The translations under genes and the position numbers were made by a program. Of a stretch of DNA of 64,000 nucleotides, positions 22,001 through 32,786 are shown one piece after another. The notes under the pieces were generated by a model. It worked only from the letters and a program-made list of their open reading frames with translations. It did no database searches and was not told where the DNA came from. Location of the stretch: assembly GCA_029959195.1 (NCBI GenBank), contig CP114125.1, positions 620,001-684,000 of the forward strand, written 5' to 3'. This DNA is from Dictyophora rubrovolvata (Eukaryota; Basidiomycota; Agaricomycetes; Phallales; Phallaceae). How positions within the stretch are numbered: the first letter of the stretch is position 1; each line of letters begins with the position of its first letter.

Positions 22001-23284
22001 TCCCTGAGGACCATACTACACATAGCCGCCACAAACGACTGGGAAATCCACCAAATGGATGTCAAGACCGCATTCCTTCATGGTACCCTAGATGAAGACA
22101 TCTACATGGAGCAACCGGATGGGATGGAGGAGCCAGGAAAGGAGGACTGGGTAGCGAAACTTGACAAGTCCCTGTACGGCCTAAAACAAGCAGGGAGGAT
22201 GTGGATGCAGAAACTCCACCGAAGTATGACGGCGGAAGGTTTTGAACGATCCACAGCCGACCACAGCCTCTACCTAAGAAAGACCGAGACGGGACAGACG
22301 ATGGCGTCTGTACATGTAGATGACATGGCTGTCGCGGGCACCACGGAGTCCGAAATCGAACGAGTGAGACGGGACCTGTCAAAACACTTTGAATTGATCG
22401 ACGAAGGGCCCGTTAAGTGGCAATTGGGCATCGCGATCAAGAGAGACAGACCTACAAAGATAATCACCCTATCCCAGGAAGCCTATATCGAGGAAGTGGT
22501 AAGACGCTTCAAACTGGAAGAAGCCTACCCAACTTCCACGCCACTCGACCCACATGTCACCCTGTCGAAGGAAATGTCACCAAAAACACCTGAGGAGCAG
22601 GTGAAGATGGAGAACATACCTTATCGAGAGGCCGTAGGCGCACTAATGTACATCGCGGTCAGTACCCGACCCGACATTATGTTTGCAGTCCAACGACTGA
22701 CCAGATTCTATGAAAACCCTGGTCAAGCGCACTGGACCGCAGCCCAACGGGTAATAAAATACCTAAAAGGAACGAAAAGGCACCATTTAGTACTGGGCGG
22801 GAAAGAACGCATCGAGCTCACCGGATACACTGACTCAGACTGGGCCTCCGATAAGGACGATCGGAAATCAACGGGCGGCTACATCTTCACACTGGGGTCA
22901 GGAGCAATATCCTGGAGGTCGAAGAAACACGAGATCGTATCCACATCCTCGACGGAAGCTGAATACATCTCGGCCGACTATGCCGTGAAAGAGGCTGTAT
23001 GGCTCAGAAGTCTGCTAAAAGACCTCGGGTATGAACAGAAATCAGCTACCAGAGTGTACTGTGACAACATGGGGGCAATATCACTCACAAAGAACCCAGC
23101 TTATCACTCCAGAACAAAACACATCGACGTAAAATACCATTATCTACGCGAAAAAGTGGAGGATGGATCCGCCGAATTTCGGTACATCCCGACGTCGAAA
23201 ATGCTAGCAGATGGGTTAACTAAAGCCATACCCGGCCCCAAACACAAGGAACTCACTAGAGAAATGGGCGTGATCGAGCAATGA
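19010..23284 (+). CDS. Copia gag-pol polyprotein, 1424 aa
   Basis: A single ORF. Gag region at residues 1-300 with zinc knuckle CHNCNKRGHIKAQC (about 234-247); protease motif LDSAATSHC (about 314-322); integrase HH..CC start HRRLGHVGYDAIKKM (about 449) with CQYCILGKQ, then the catalytic core opening HLDIAGPA; an acidic, Pro/Glu-rich spacer; reverse transcriptase with QMDVKTAFLHGTLDEDIYM (about 1015) and VHVDDMAVAG (about 1102); RNase H with YTDSDWASD (about 1272) and STEAEYIS (about 1315). All parts are present in the Copia order (integrase before RT), and the frame is open throughout. Confidence 0.95.
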   Translation: MSTPVPTTSSSIDTPRSDTTVKLRDIEKLTDGKWISWSRSVSMCLRAQGLRKYIDGTYSMPSDERERSRWLDMNDKIVGALGMVVDTPMQRELRRITNAKQAWDLLEEKFNAKTLPMKLEHMQTALRSRFSRGTSVMQTKMEIEDALDAIFENGNGPTQDEWLTILVMNALSDEDYEWLKKDLLSFITNSSIRVSIKDIMTRIEADEREYKISQGESAMAARTKKHGKKSDIVCHNCNKRGHIKAQCWAKGGGAEGQGPKKKGGQQVAAAQEQESGSEAAAVSREDECLSEWSCAAIDEHAAATIEPTQPAPIFHLDSAATSHCSPFKSDFTNLTQIEPKNIRGVGGHTIKATARGTINLTCESGEKLILKNVLYAPEAELRLISIGKLCNEGHSVSFNSEGCKVGKEKGRVVAIGKRQGGRLYALSTRKPPCYEEAHVAGHSDSYETWHRRLGHVGYDAIKKMAKDKMASGMSVNTSSRIPECQYCILGKQTKEPRPRIRRGKRAKRRLEKVHLDIAGPASVTSSGGARYILNIIDDHTRMTWTYLLKGKDDAENAFHEWKPLVEHESGRKLKCIRTDNGGEFCAKTFESRLKREGVRHEVTAPHSSYQNGLVERTHRTIMSRARTMRISAGLPKRLWGECVLTATYLKNRTPTKALKGMTPYEAWHKSKPDVSHLRAFGSRAFVLLQNGTKIGEQSKEHTLVGYSQNSKAYRCYDKTTGCVHVSRNVRFIETSDEIKIHENVYQNPTPTQAERPRGVEFIEIPTDYATYPQPAPEINAVPEVQLGEPRMEAPEEAQGEQPQIPEQGGEPEEAQGQEVNLRRSTRQARPTAAAAAARGLPHTSRVQQAVQEAREAENRIRQERNRRPQEDRMATAEDEAGEWMPLLEEEDDDWCFYSSENEPATWTEAKSSINAEKWKVAYLDEMNSLHKHQVWTLIPRNQVPAGRRIIKSKPCFTVKRNEKGEITRYKVRVVAQGYTQVQGVDYKETFASVSRMESLRTILHIAATNDWEIHQMDVKTAFLHGTLDEDIYMEQPDGMEEPGKEDWVAKLDKSLYGLKQAGRMWMQKLHRSMTAEGFERSTADHSLYLRKTETGQTMASVHVDDMAVAGTTESEIERVRRDLSKHFELIDEGPVKWQLGIAIKRDRPTKIITLSQEAYIEEVVRRFKLEEAYPTSTPLDPHVTLSKEMSPKTPEEQVKMENIPYREAVGALMYIAVSTRPDIMFAVQRLTRFYENPGQAHWTAAQRVIKYLKGTKRHHLVLGGKERIELTGYTDSDWASDKDDRKSTGGYIFTLGSGAISWRSKKHEIVSTSSTEAEYISADYAVKEAVWLRSLLKDLGYEQKSATRVYCDNMGAISLTKNPAYHSRTKHIDVKYHYLREKVEDGSAEFRYIPTSKMLADGLTKAIPGPKHKELTREMGVIEQ

Positions 23285-23299
23285 TCACCTGCGGTGATC
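23283..23299. repeat. perfect hairpin after the Copia stop codon
   Basis: GATCACC-TGC-GGTGATC: a 7-bp stem with a 3-nt loop between the gag-pol stop and the polypurine tract. Confidence 0.7.
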
Positions 23300-23311
23300 A
23301 TTGAGGGGGTG

Positions 23312-23530
23312 TGTTAGAATCCGGCGCACTAAGCGCCAGTATCACGCCCTATACGCGTAGTACAAGCGCGTCACCTCTCCCCTAGTCGTCGTTACCGACC
23401 ACTAGGGAAGAGGTGAGTAGACCACATCAATACAATAACATAATATACTTACACACCTGTAGACTAATTAACTTACAGGTAATATTAGTCGTCGTTACCG
23501 ACCACTAGGGAAGAGACTAATTAACTTACA
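23312..23530 (+). repeat. Copia 3' LTR
   Basis: Same length and, as far as I can see, same sequence as the 5' LTR; followed by the target duplication CTATC. Confidence 0.92.
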
Positions 23531-23860
23531 CTATCATCATGCAATCACCAACCAGTCTTAGGATTCTATCGACCTGCCAATCCCCTTCCCAAAGAACCAA
23601 CAAACTCTTCGTCTAACCATAATTCACCTCCCCTATCTCCGACTTCTTCCGATTTAACAATATGCCCTCCTCGATATCAACAAACAATCTGCACACTTCG
23701 ACGTGTTTGTTCTGGATTCCTAGAACGAGCTTGATCAGTTTGGAACATAATAAAGAACAAAAATAACATATAAGGGTAAACATCTATTTTAATCATCTGG
23801 TCTCTTTTTGTTTCGGAGTTCCAAGTTTCTTCAGCCTTACTCTATCCCTTCGCTACCATA

Positions 23861-24385
23861 ATGATCAACCTCACAGCCTCTTACACCATGGCATCATCCA
23901 ATCGCCCACATGGTGATTTCAAAACGGTCATACGAGAATATGTCCTCTGCTGAAAAGGACTAATTGATGTCAACGAAGAAACCTTGTTACCCTTTCACGA
24001 TGGGTACATCCAACATACGCTCTACTACGATGATTTAAGGTTACCGCCAATACTTCGTTTATATGATCAATATCATATCAGAGTAAAGGGACATTCATAT
24101 GAACTTGCAGCATATCTACAGATGCATTGAGATGGATGGCTAGCATGGCGACTCATCTTCCAACGATCTGTGCTTTTAGCCAGACAAGTCCTATTCCTTG
24201 ATGCCCCTTTAGACGTGTTCCTGTACCCTCCCAGTTTCTATTCTAACCCTCCCAATCCCCTTACTCCATCCCCTTGCTACGAGGCAACTAATTCAGTAAC
24301 ATTTTATTTGCTGACGACTAGACAACCTCGACCGATAGAAGAAGAGGATGTACGACTCATAAAGAGGAGAAGAATAAGAGATTAA
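23861..24385 (+). pseudogene. A/B unit ORF B, copy 3 (broken)
   Basis: Retains the B-family blocks (IDVNEETLLP, YYDDLRLPPI, HSYELAAYL, WRLIFQRS, QVLFLDAPLDVF) but is broken by about two changes. It ends in an Arg/Lys-rich tail. Confidence 0.6.
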
Positions 24386-24651
24386 GGAAATGGAGAAATT
24401 GTTGCTGTGGCAGTATGGTGCGAAAATGGTAAAAAAAAAAGGAGAGTATCGCTTTCTTCCAAATTGGGACTGTTTGTGTTTGTTATACTTCTATTTCCTC
24501 CCTGAAAAATTCCTCATCGCTTGTTGTTCTCCCCAAATGTAACTCTTCCTCTCTTTTTCTTCTTTCTTTTTCTTTTATTGTGTCATGAAAACGGTTTACA
24601 ATTGCTTATTGTTAAACCTCCTAAAAATTCCAAAAATATTTCTTTTGTTCT

Positions 24652-25162
24652 AAATGGTATAAATACTGCATGTAAATACGTGTAACAGCAGCAATCTACC
24701 GGAACAGTTGTCTCAAGTTTAGTTCAGTTTAAGTCAAGTTCAAGTCAAGTTTCGTCTCTAGTCTATTTCTACACTCATGTCTATTTCTTTGGATTACTCT
24801 GAGTGAGGCCTTGGAGTATAAACTCAACGATTCGTATTGTTGTTGAAGCCTTACTAACTTTAAACAGATTATCATCGCTGTATTATCGATGGCGTATTGA
24901 CTCACCATTTTATCGTAACTCACATTTATCGTCCCCCTCACACACACACGATCTTAGGATCATCATTTTTTTGTTGTTGTTGGTTTTATATCGATGCACA
25001 CACACTCGCTAAATATCACATTATTCCCCCACCCTCCTTCTTATGAAATCAGCACCAGGACCCGCTCCATGGAGACTAGACGGCCTCAAACAAAATATCT
25101 TCGTAGTTTTTCCGATTGTATATATAGCTACGACATTTAGCTATTATCTTCGGATTGTTACA
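24652..25162 (+). promoter_or_regulatory. promoter-like 3' module of the A/B unit (copy 3)
   Basis: Begins AAATGGTATAAATACTGC and runs to the unit's end GATTGTTACA. Its TATA box is followed about 30 bp later by a block rich in AAGTCAAGTT repeats. It is nearly identical to 15021-14510 (minus strand) in copy 2, and a diverged version lies at 13745-14153. In LTR terms this would be core promoter plus R and U5. Confidence 0.5.
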
Positions 25163-28100
25163 CCGTTCCGCCCATATTTCTCCTGTACCTTCTGATACCG
25201 AAGATATGGTTATCACTGCTATGATGACAGAAACCATACGCCCAACATCTAGCTCTCATCAGTGGATGTTGAGGGATTCCGAAGGTCCACCCGAAAACCC
25301 TCATACATCTGAACCTGATCCCCCGAATCCATCTGCTCTGCCAAATCCTCCGAACCCACCCGCTCCGCCCAATCCCCCGAATCCGCCTTCTAACCCGCCT
25401 TCTAACCATGGTTCTCGCCGTGGCTCCTGTGCCCCATCTCGTCATGATGGTGGTGGTGATGGAGGAGGTCCCCCTGGTGGTGGTGATGATGGTGGTAACG
25501 ATGGTAATGATTCCGATGAATCTGATGACCCGTACTCCCAGCGCAACTTTCGTCGCGCTATCATTACGTTGGCAACCCCGAAGTCTAGACCAAAGTTTAA
25601 ACCGAGGGATCCTGATACTTATGATGGTACTGACCAAGAAAGGCTGTGAAATTTCCTTTTCCAGTGCAAATTAGTTTTCTGAGTTAAAGCCAATGAATAC
25701 GTTGAGGACTCCGCTAAAATTTTTTATGCTATTACGTTCCTCCACGGCAGTGCATCGCAATACTTTGAACCTTTTGTCACCGGCAAAAGCGGCAAGGTTT
25801 ATGATTTCTTTGAAAACTGGGATAAATTCGAACAAGCTCTCGCTAATATTTTTGGTTCTATTTCTCCTGAATGATGGCAAGGCCACCCACTACTTCACTC
25901 AATTCACCCGCTATCAAAATCGTCTCGCTTTGGATTCCCGCTCTCTCCGCTTACTGGTCCGCAAGGCCATCCCCGACCGCATTTCTAGTCATCTTCCCAC
26001 TTGTGGTATTAAGTATGACACTTATGATGGACTCCGCTTGGCTGTACTCAAGATTGATAATGAGTATTGGAAGGCTAAGCAGGACATCGAAAATCGGAAG
26101 AAACTTTTGGTTTCTCTTCAAGCTCGTCTCGGCGGCTCTGCTAAAGCCGACTCGGGCAAAGATAAGAACAAGTCCGGTGGAAATCAATCATCTTCTAATT
26201 CGGCCAACAACAACAACAATAACAACAACAACAACAATAACAACAACAACAACAATAACAACAACAACAACAATAACAACAACAACAACAATAACAACAA
26301 CAACAACAGCAACAACAACAACAACGGCCAATCTAATAATAAGAAGAACAAGGACAAGAACAAGGGCTCCTCGTCCAACTCTGCATCCACCTCTACATCG
26401 ACAACCTCGGCGAATCCTTCACATCTCGGCCCCGATGGTAAATTGACCCAAACTGAAAAAGACTGTCACATGAAAGAAGGCCTTTGTCTTCTTTGCGGTA
26501 CTAAAGGACATATGGTCAAGGACTGCCCGAAATCCAAGAACCCTCCGAAAGCCTGCAAGGCGAATGCCGCTGAATCTTCAGCTGCGGCAAAAAATTAGTC
26601 CGCAGTCATTCGGTGACTCGACTGGATGACTGCGTTGACACCTCTCGAGTACCCGCCTTACGACTCAGCGCTTCTGCACTTCATGATCCGAACTCTTTCT
26701 CTGTACTTTTAACTTCCGATATCTTGTCTGATCCATTCCGAGGATTAGTGGACTCTGGCTCGTCCCACTGTTTTGCCGATCCCAAATTTGTTTCCACAAA
26801 TTCTCTTTCCACTATTTCTATTCCTCCGATACCGTTGTCTCTCATTGACAGCTCAGTTAATAATGTCATTAGCCAAACCGTTAATATACCTACCTGCTTT
26901 TCGAACAGTGAGATTTTAAATATTCAATATTATGTGACTCCATTGGAATTGTCTTATTCAGTTGTGCTTGGACACGACTGGCTCCTCCACTACAATCTGT
27001 TGATTGACTGGAGATTGAGCAGTATCAGATTCCGCAATACTGATGCTGATGAAAGATGTCAACTGGTACCCAAGTATCCCGAAGAGCGATAGCAAGTACT
27101 ACCCTTGAACCTCCGTTACCTCCGATTCCCCCGATTACTCCGACCCCTCCGATCCTGTCACATGTCACGAAACCGCACGTTTCCTTTATTAATGCTGTAG
27201 CATTCCATCATGCTTGCCAGCTAGAAGGTTCTGTCTCTTTCCAACTGAATCCTGCTGCTTTACAATCTGATAATCCTGAAGTGTTAGCACGTGGCGCTAC
27301 TAGTGAACCTGTGGACTTATCCAATGTCCCAGAAGAATATCATGAGTATGCCGATGTCTTTTCCAAGCAACGCGCTAATACCTTAGCCCCGCATCGACCC
27401 TATGACCTCAAGATAACTCTTGATGAAGGGACTTCACCTCCCTTGGGTCCGATATATTCACTCTCCGCTATTGAACTTCAAGCACTCTGAGAATTTCTTG
27501 AGGAGAATCTTGCTACCGGTTTTATTAGGCCTTCACATTCTCCTCATGGTGCTCCTGTCCTATTTGTCCGAAAGAAGGATGGTTCTTTATGACTCTGTGT
27601 TGACTATCATGGTTTGAATAAGATCACGAAGAAGGACCGCTACCCTTTACCCCTTATTTCCGACCTTCTTGATGCCCCGAAGCGTGCCTGCGTCTATACC
27701 AAGATTGATTTACAGCATGCTTACTATTTGGTCCGCATCGCCGATGGCGAAGAATGGAAAATGGCATTCCGCACCCACTATGGTTCCTTTGAGTGGCTTG
27801 TCATGCCATTCGGACTGACCAATGCACCCGCTGCTTTTCAACATTTTATGAATGACGTATTTGCCGACCTTTTGGATGTCTCTGTTGTCGTTTATTTGGA
27901 CGACATTCTCATCTACTCCGATAATCCCGAAGAGCACCGCAAACATGTCAAAGAAGTCTTCAAACGCCTGTGACAACATGGTTTGTATGCTTCTGCAAAG
28001 AAGTGTGCTTTTCATCAAGAAAGGATTGAATTCCTCGGTTATGTTATGAGCTCCGATGGCCTCTCTATGGACACCGAGAAAGTCCGCATTATTCAAGAGT

Positions 28101-30343
28101 GGCCCGAACCCCGCAAGGTCAAGGACATCCAATCTTTCCTTGGCTTCGCCAACTTTTACCAACGCTTTATCCATGATTATTCCCGAATCACAGTTCCACT
28201 AACCCGACTTACCCGCAAAAGTATTGATTGGAAATGGACGACAGAATGTCAAGTTGCATTTGATACACTGAAGAAAGCTTTTACCACCACTCCGGTGTTA
28301 ACTCACTGGGTACCTGATGCTCCTTTAGTGGTCAAAACTGATGCTTCTGACTATGCATTAGCCGCTATCCTGTCTATTCATGTTAATGGCGACCTTCACC
28401 CAATCACTTTCCATTCCTGCACTTTCACCAGTCCCGAACTCAATTATGATGTGCATGATAAAGAATTGTTAGCTATCTTCGAAGCTTTCAAACGTTGGAG
28501 ACACTACCTAGAGGGTTCACTGCACCAAGTTAATGTGATTACCGATCACAAGAATCTCGAGTACTTTAGTTCCACAAAGCTACTTACCCGCAGACAAGCC
28601 CACTGGTCCGAGTTTTTATTGCAATTTAACTTATGTATTCGATTTAGACCTGGACACCAAGGCGCAAAACCCGATGCTCTTACCCGACATTGGGACATCT
28701 ACCGTAAAGAGGGGAGTAGCGACTACACCTTCGTAAATCCGCAAAATCTCCGAACTATATTTTCTCAAGAACAATTGGCTTCGTCCCTTCGAGCTACATA
28801 TCTGACTCCTTTAGTCTTAAGAGGAGCCGTCATTATGGATGTTAAAAAACTCCACAATGACATCCAATCCACTTTACCTTCTGACCCTTTCTCCGCTAAA
28901 TTCCTTTCACCTGATTCATCCGATTCTGTGTGGTCTGTGTCTGAAGATGGTTTGCTCCAACACCAGGGCAAAATCTATGTCCCCGATGCTGGTGACCTCC
29001 GTCTTCGCATTCTTCAATACAAGCATGACCACATCCTTTCAGGCCACTTTGGGCTGAACAAGACTTTGAAACTTGTTCGCAGAAACTATATCTGGCCCGA
29101 ACTCCGCACTTTCATTACCGACTTTGTCAAGTCATGCATCACTTGTATGCATAGCAAGTCACAACATCACAAACCTTATGGCTTCTTGAAGCAACTCCCG
29201 ATTCCCGATAAACCCTGGAACTCTATTAGTATGGATTTTATTGAGCAACTTCCGCAGTCTAATGGCTTTACCGATATTTTGGTTATTGTCAACCGACTTT
29301 TCAAACAAGCGATATTCATTCCAACTCACAACACCATCTCTGCGTCCGAACTTGCAAAATTGTTTGTCATTCATGTCTTCTCCAAACACGGTGTCCCTTC
29401 ACATGTAACCTCTGACTGAGGTTCTGAATTTGTCTCCCATTTCTTCCGCTCTTTGGGAACTGCGTTGGACATGAAGCTACATTTTACATCGGGTTACCAC
29501 CCCGAAGGTGATGGCCAAACCGAGCGCACTAATCAAACTTTGGAACAGTATATTCGCGTCTATTGCAACTATCAACAAGACAACTGGTCCGATCTTCTAC
29601 TGCTCGCCAAATTCGCTTATAATAATGCTCCTTCCGCTACTACTGGTATATCACCTTTCTTTGCTAACAAAGGTTACCACCCGAATATATCCGCTCATCT
29701 CAACCGAGAATTAACTTCGGCCAATGCCTGTACATTTGTAACTGACTTAGACAAACTTCATGAAGAGCTAAAGAAGCAAATCTCTGAGGCCCAGCATCAT
29801 TACCAAACATCCGCTGATTCCCAAAGAACAGCTCCACCAAACATTGAAATCAGTTCAAAAGTCTTTGTCAAAGCAAAATTCATCTCGATGACCAGACCTT
29901 CCAAGAAGCTCGCTGAGAAATACCTTGGTCCTTATGAAGTTATAGCACAACCTGGATCTCTCTCGTATACGCTCAAACTACCAAACCACATGCGAGCAAT
30001 ACACCCTGTCTTCCATGTTTCTATGCTAGAACCGCATTTCCCAAACACTATTCCGAACCGAGATCAACCTCCGCCACCCGCTGTGGAGGTTGATGGCGAA
30101 CTCGAGTATGAGATTGCCAAAATTTTAGATTCTAAATTGGACCAAAGATGCCACATTCAACTACACTACTATGTAAGGTGGTTAGGCTACAAAGGTACCG
30201 ATGAAGAATACTCTTGGGTTAACGCATCAGATGTTGTTAATGCACCCGATGCCATTGAACTCTACCATACCAAGTACCCCGATAAACCCGGACCTGACCC
30301 AAAATTCTTTCAGTCATCCGATAAACTCGGTACTTCCGAATAA
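25163..30343 (+). pseudogene. chromovirus gag-pol region (broken)
   Basis: In order: Pro-rich and Gly/Asp-rich gag start; gag core (near 25560-26200); an Asn tract; zinc knuckle CLLCGTKGHMVKDCP near 26487; protease GLVDSGSSHCFADP near 26745; RT with YLDDILIYS near 27895; RNase H near 28330-28660; zinc-binding HHCC region near 29030-29160; integrase with MDFIEQLP and GQTERTNQTLEQYI near 29230-29550; chromodomain LHYYVRWLGYKGTDEEYSW near 30165-30225. The chromodomain places it among chromoviruses. About ten breaks in all. Confidence 0.85.
26205..26325. repeat. AAC/AAT trinucleotide tract coding poly-Asn
   Basis: About 40 near-perfect AAC/AAT triplets within the gag frame, giving a run of Asn upstream of the zinc knuckle. 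Confidence 0.85.
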
Positions 30344-30510
30344 TTTCTTTATTTCTTTTCCGTTTTCTGCTTCTCTCTTTCCAATAAAAACTCCGTTATT
30401 CTGATCATTCTCCCGATATTCTTTTCACTTTAAGAAATTCTCACAAAATTAAAAAGAAAAGAAAAAAACAATTAAATTCTTGGGTATATACGTAGTATAG
30501 TACTTTTTCT

Positions 30511-32637
30511 CTACTCCAAAGTATCCATCTCATCCTCCCCGAACAACTCTTTCTCTGCTTCACCCTCCACATCTTTGTTCTTTCCTACTTCTGTTTCCGC
30601 TTCCTTCTCTTTTTCTATTGCAGCCACTATTATTCTATCGGCCCGCAATCTGTCTAATTCATCTATAGACAGTCTTGCTGTCTGTTCCGACTCCAACTCC
30701 GACCCCGATAAATCCCACCCAAAGAACATCTTCAGACTTATGTCAAGCTGGCCCTTGTTCACCATGAAGTATTCCAACTCTTGAAAGGCCTCAACCAAGA
30801 CCTGGTTTAACTCGATACCTTTGCCCACTAAATAATTTTGATGCCTTAAATCATCCTGAATTTCGTGGAGCCTTTTATTGACTTGTAAACCAAGGCCTTG
30901 AATAGCCTCAACTATGGCTTGGGTGCTTGACGACACCGATGAAACCGAAGATGGGGACTGATGACGCCTCTTTGAGGGACCTGGTTCCCAATATTCTTGA
31001 TCGGAGAAATCTTCAATTTCTTCGACCTCTTCTTCAACCCTCTTCCTCTTGCTTGAGGGCTCCGTTTTACCCGCTCCTTTTTTATTTGTGGACTCAGTTC
31101 CACCGGTCCACCTACACTGTTTTTTCTGCGCTACACATGTATTGCACATGTGTCCCTTCGAGTGTTTCGGCCCAACTTTGCAAGGCCAACCACCCCCACA
31201 ACCAACTAAACAGCTGTCACACCGCTCATTATCGGGCAATGGCTCACCCTTAATTGAATCAGGGTCGATGGGATTGCGTTTTCTTTTTTCAACAACACCC
31301 TCCGAATTGTCGTCGACAGTGGCCTTGAAATATCATCAATCAAAGTCATTCTTTTAATCTAGGACACTTACCGGTGTCTTAGCCGCTGTCCTCACCTTCT
31401 GCCGAACTTCCTTTTGATATGCGCTGCTCAGGAGTATGCAGAGAAAGAGGGAACCGGTGTCAACGTGTGTCGGATAGAGATGTGTAAATAAAATGAGATA
31501 GTATAAGTAAAATAAAGATTTGAGGAATAGAGGATAGAAGTAGTTCAACACAGCGAACAATGAGATCATTTCTTGCAGTGAGTGAATATAACTAGAGGGG
31601 GGATAATACCATAATATTTCATATCTAAACTACTAGTTTTTATAGACATTTTCCTTACATAAGCCCCAATAAACGGAGCTTTGATATCTATAATGAGAAA
31701 AGAAAACAAGAAAAAACACTTGGAAGAGAATGGAAGGAGAGAAAAGCGTTGTGAAATGGAAAAGTTTAAAGGTGAAAAAGATTGTACTCAATGTCGATCA
31801 CAATTGGAATGAATGCTGAGAAGGGTTTTGAAATAAAAAAAATGAAAAAAAAATGAACACGAGTGCCAGAAACAAAGGTTTTTTATAACCAATTAGGCTA
31901 CTATTTTTTTGCTTGGGCGTTGAGTCATATGAGTGGTTAATAAAATCATGAACACGGGGACTGAGCATATACGGGGCTATAATCTTGTGATGCCAAGTTT
32001 ATTCTAGTTTGGCCTACACCACAATGAGCAGTGCCGTCACTTCTGGTTTCTAGGTGCTGGTCTAAACGTGTCATCGAAATTAGCCATCGAATTCGTGCCA
32101 TCTCCGTGTAACTCGTTCCGGCCCTCAACACTTTTCATGTTCGGCACCCCGTTCAGCATGCCGCTGCTCCTCTAAACTGGCTTGCACCATCATGGACTGC
32201 CGCTGTTCGACTTCTGTCAGCAGTCATCCTGCGGCAATTTCGTTAAGCTGACGTACTTGCCCATCTCAACCCCGTGCAGCCTCCGCTGTCACTGCTCGTT
32301 CCCACTGTTCCCTCATTCTCTGCCAGTGCAGCTCTTCCTCAGCTTTCCGCTGAGCATCCTCCCTTGCTTTTCTCTCCCACTCTTGCTTCTCCTGCTCCTC
32401 CCGTAGTTTCTTCTCTCATTCCTCCCGCTCCCTCCATTCACGCTCTTCCCGTTCCTTCCATTCTTTTTCTTCCCGGACCCTCCGTTCTTCCTCTTCCCGT
32501 TCTCTCCGCAATCTAGCGGTCCAGACTCGCTTGAGGTAGTACTCCTTCGTGTCCTCGTACAAGTCATCTACCGTTACTAACGGAACATTGACCTCGGGGA
32601 ACTCGGGATCCGGTGTGACTTGACGAAGGGGCTCCAT
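30511..32637 (-). pseudogene. antisense gene in the 3' part of the chromovirus (probably broken)
   Basis: From an ATG at 32637 the minus strand codes MEPLRQVTPDPEF and VTVDDLYEDTKEYYLKRVW, then a long Arg/Glu coiled coil. Further on come a block with YTEMARIRW near 32085, and at 31350-30511 a Cys-rich segment (CDSCLVGCGGGWPC, CNTCVAQKKQC) preceded by an intron (donor ACACCGGTAAGT) and followed by an acidic and helical C-terminus. This matches the architecture of coiled-coil plus Cys-cluster proteins that I recall lying antisense in mushroom Gypsy elements. Role unknown; a DNA-binding or regulatory protein is a guess from the Cys cluster. Likely spliced, with a few breaks. Confidence 0.6.
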
Positions 32638-32773
32638 TTTTTTAAAATGGTATAAGTTGGGGGCGAAGAAACAATAGGGCTCAAAAATAAAAGGGCCAGT
32701 CATATATATCCGAGATTTCGAACTCAGAAGCGAGAATGTTTTAATTTCGCTTAAGGCCTCGGGACGCGGCCTT

Positions 32774-32786
32774 AAGGGGGAGATAC
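32774..32786 (+). other. chromovirus polypurine tract
   Basis: AAGGGGGAGATAC directly before the 3' LTR. Confidence 0.75.

Larger units (their letters stand above)
18694..23530 (+). mobile_element. Copia (Ty1) LTR retrotransposon, looks whole and young
   Basis: LTRs of 219 bp at 18694-18912 and 23312-23530 appear identical, and a perfect 5-bp target duplication CTATC stands at 18689-18693 and 23531-23535. One uninterrupted gag-pol ORF lies between. A primer site GGTTATGGGCCCC follows the 5' LTR, and a polypurine tract (TTGAGGGGGTG) precedes the 3' LTR. The insertion must be recent, as the LTRs show no divergence that I can find. Confidence 0.93.
18260..23740 (+). pseudogene. A/B unit ORF A, copy 3 (broken, split by Copia)
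   Basis: The part before the Copia element gives the family core: THDLDIETTLF, KCRSSDIVHP, VYIEKELRWF and VYSTPESALQDSY. The remainder resumes after 23535. The ORF is broken by the insertion and by at least one other change. Confidence 0.6.
18135..25162 (+). mobile_element. A/B unit copy 3, split by a Copia element, broken
   Basis: TGTCACACACCAAAA ... GATTGTTACA with 4-bp target duplication CCGT at 18131-18134 and 25163-25166. Without the Copia insertion it measures about 2.19 kb. It sits inside the gag region of the chromovirus. Its ORF A begins at 18260 and its ORF B at about 23861; both are broken by a few changes, and A is also split by the Copia element. The 3' module at 24652-25162 is nearly identical to that of copy 2. 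Confidence 0.78.

Noticed and set aside
26184-26390. Poly-Leu ORF on the minus strand
   Set aside because: It is the antisense shadow of the AAC tract in gag.
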